DNA of 6,076 nucleotides from an uncultured Flavobacteriales bacterium. Its GTDB lineage: Bacteria > Bacteroidota > Bacteroidia > Flavobacteriales_D > Sanyastnellaceae. The translations under genes were made by a program, and so were the position numbers. Position 1 is the first letter of the stretch, and each line of letters starts with the position of its first letter. Location of the stretch: contig CAJXOV010000155.1 of the NCBI GenBank assembly GCA_913057815.1, positions 1 to 6,076 of the forward strand, read 5' to 3'. Positions 5,944 through 6,076 of the stretch are shown in pieces. The notes under the pieces were generated by a model that worked only from the letters and a program-made list of their open reading frames with translations, ran no database searches and had not been told where the DNA came from.

Positions 5944-5974
5944 TTGAATAACACTTCAAGTTTTACTTAATTTG
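5944..5974 (+). promoter_or_regulatory. Probable acpP promoter
   Basis: TTG at 5944-5946 is followed after 20 bases by TTAATTTG (5967-5974), close to the Bacteroidota -33/-7 pattern (TTG, about 20 bases, TAnnTTTG) with one mismatch. The following GCACCC resembles what often follows the -7 box in this phylum. Transcription would start near 5978-5981, giving an AT-rich leader of about 25 bases without a Shine-Dalgarno sequence. A 6-bp inverted repeat (ACTTGA 5935-5940, TCAAGT 5956-5961) brackets the TTG. Confidence 0.5.
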
Positions 5975-6005
5975 CACCCTTAAATAATAAAGTAAATAAA
6001 AAAAC

Positions 6006-6076
6006 ATGTCTGAAATTCATTCAAAAGTAACAGCTATTATCGTAGACAAATTAGGAGTAGACGAGGCTGAAGTAAC
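6006..6076 (+). CDS. acpP: Acyl carrier protein, N-terminal part (cut by the window end)
   Basis: Starts at ATG 6006 and stays open to the window edge, giving 23 complete codons. The residues MSEIHSKVTAIIVDKLGVDE, then AEV, match the first helix of bacterial acyl carrier proteins, where KVxxIIxDKLGVDExEV is highly characteristic. The serine that receives 4'-phosphopantetheine (DSLD motif, near residue 37-40) lies outside the window. In the cell it carries growing acyl chains for fatty acid synthesis; in most bacteria fabF follows, which cannot be seen here. It has its own likely promoter and is separated from mlaF by 287 bases, so it is a separate unit. Confidence 0.9.
   Translation, partial: MSEIHSKVTAIIVDKLGVDEAEV

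Overview
The window looks like chromosomal DNA from a member of the Bacteroidota, most likely order Flavobacteriales. The reasons are an AT-rich sequence, a secreted protein with a type IX secretion (Por) sorting domain, starts without clear Shine-Dalgarno sequences, several matches to the Bacteroidota promoter consensus (TTG, about 20 bases, TAnnTTTG), and flavobacterial-style ManC, SprT-like, MlaE/MlaF and AcpP proteins. Genus cannot be read from the sequence.

Layout. Bases 1-94 hold a hairpin terminator closing the first, leftward block. That block is transcribed on the minus strand from about 4125 down to 95. In transcription order it holds a 49-residue lipoprotein gene, a SprT-like zinc metallopeptidase gene overlapping it by 8 bases, a mannose-1-phosphate guanylyltransferase gene (manC) that probably starts at a TTG codon, and, after a 119-base gap with a 14-bp direct repeat, a large cell-surface protein. 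The surface protein has a signal peptide, a lamin-tail domain, four cysteine-bearing repeats and a C-terminal sorting domain. A divergent intergenic region (4126-4237) carries a 17-bp perfect palindrome overlapping a promoter-like box. The plus-strand block follows: mlaE (permease, GTG start) and mlaF (ATPase), joined by an ATGA overlap, then a hairpin terminator. After a 287-base spacer with a promoter-like site comes the first 23 codons of acpP, cut by the window edge.

How the genes relate. ManC makes GDP-mannose for envelope polysaccharide, glycolipid or protein glycosylation. MlaE/MlaF form the inner-membrane core of an MCE-type lipid transporter. AcpP carries fatty acids for lipid synthesis. 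The lipoprotein and the LTD/repeat protein are envelope or surface components. The theme is therefore envelope biogenesis, with the SprT-like peptidase the odd one out.

I see no mobile element, CRISPR array, tRNA, rRNA, toxin-antitoxin or defence system, and no convincing new multi-gene system. The items most worth checking are the small lipoprotein gene, the co-varying cysteine pair in the surface-protein repeats, the two operator-like repeats, and a possible short minus-strand RNA behind mlaF.
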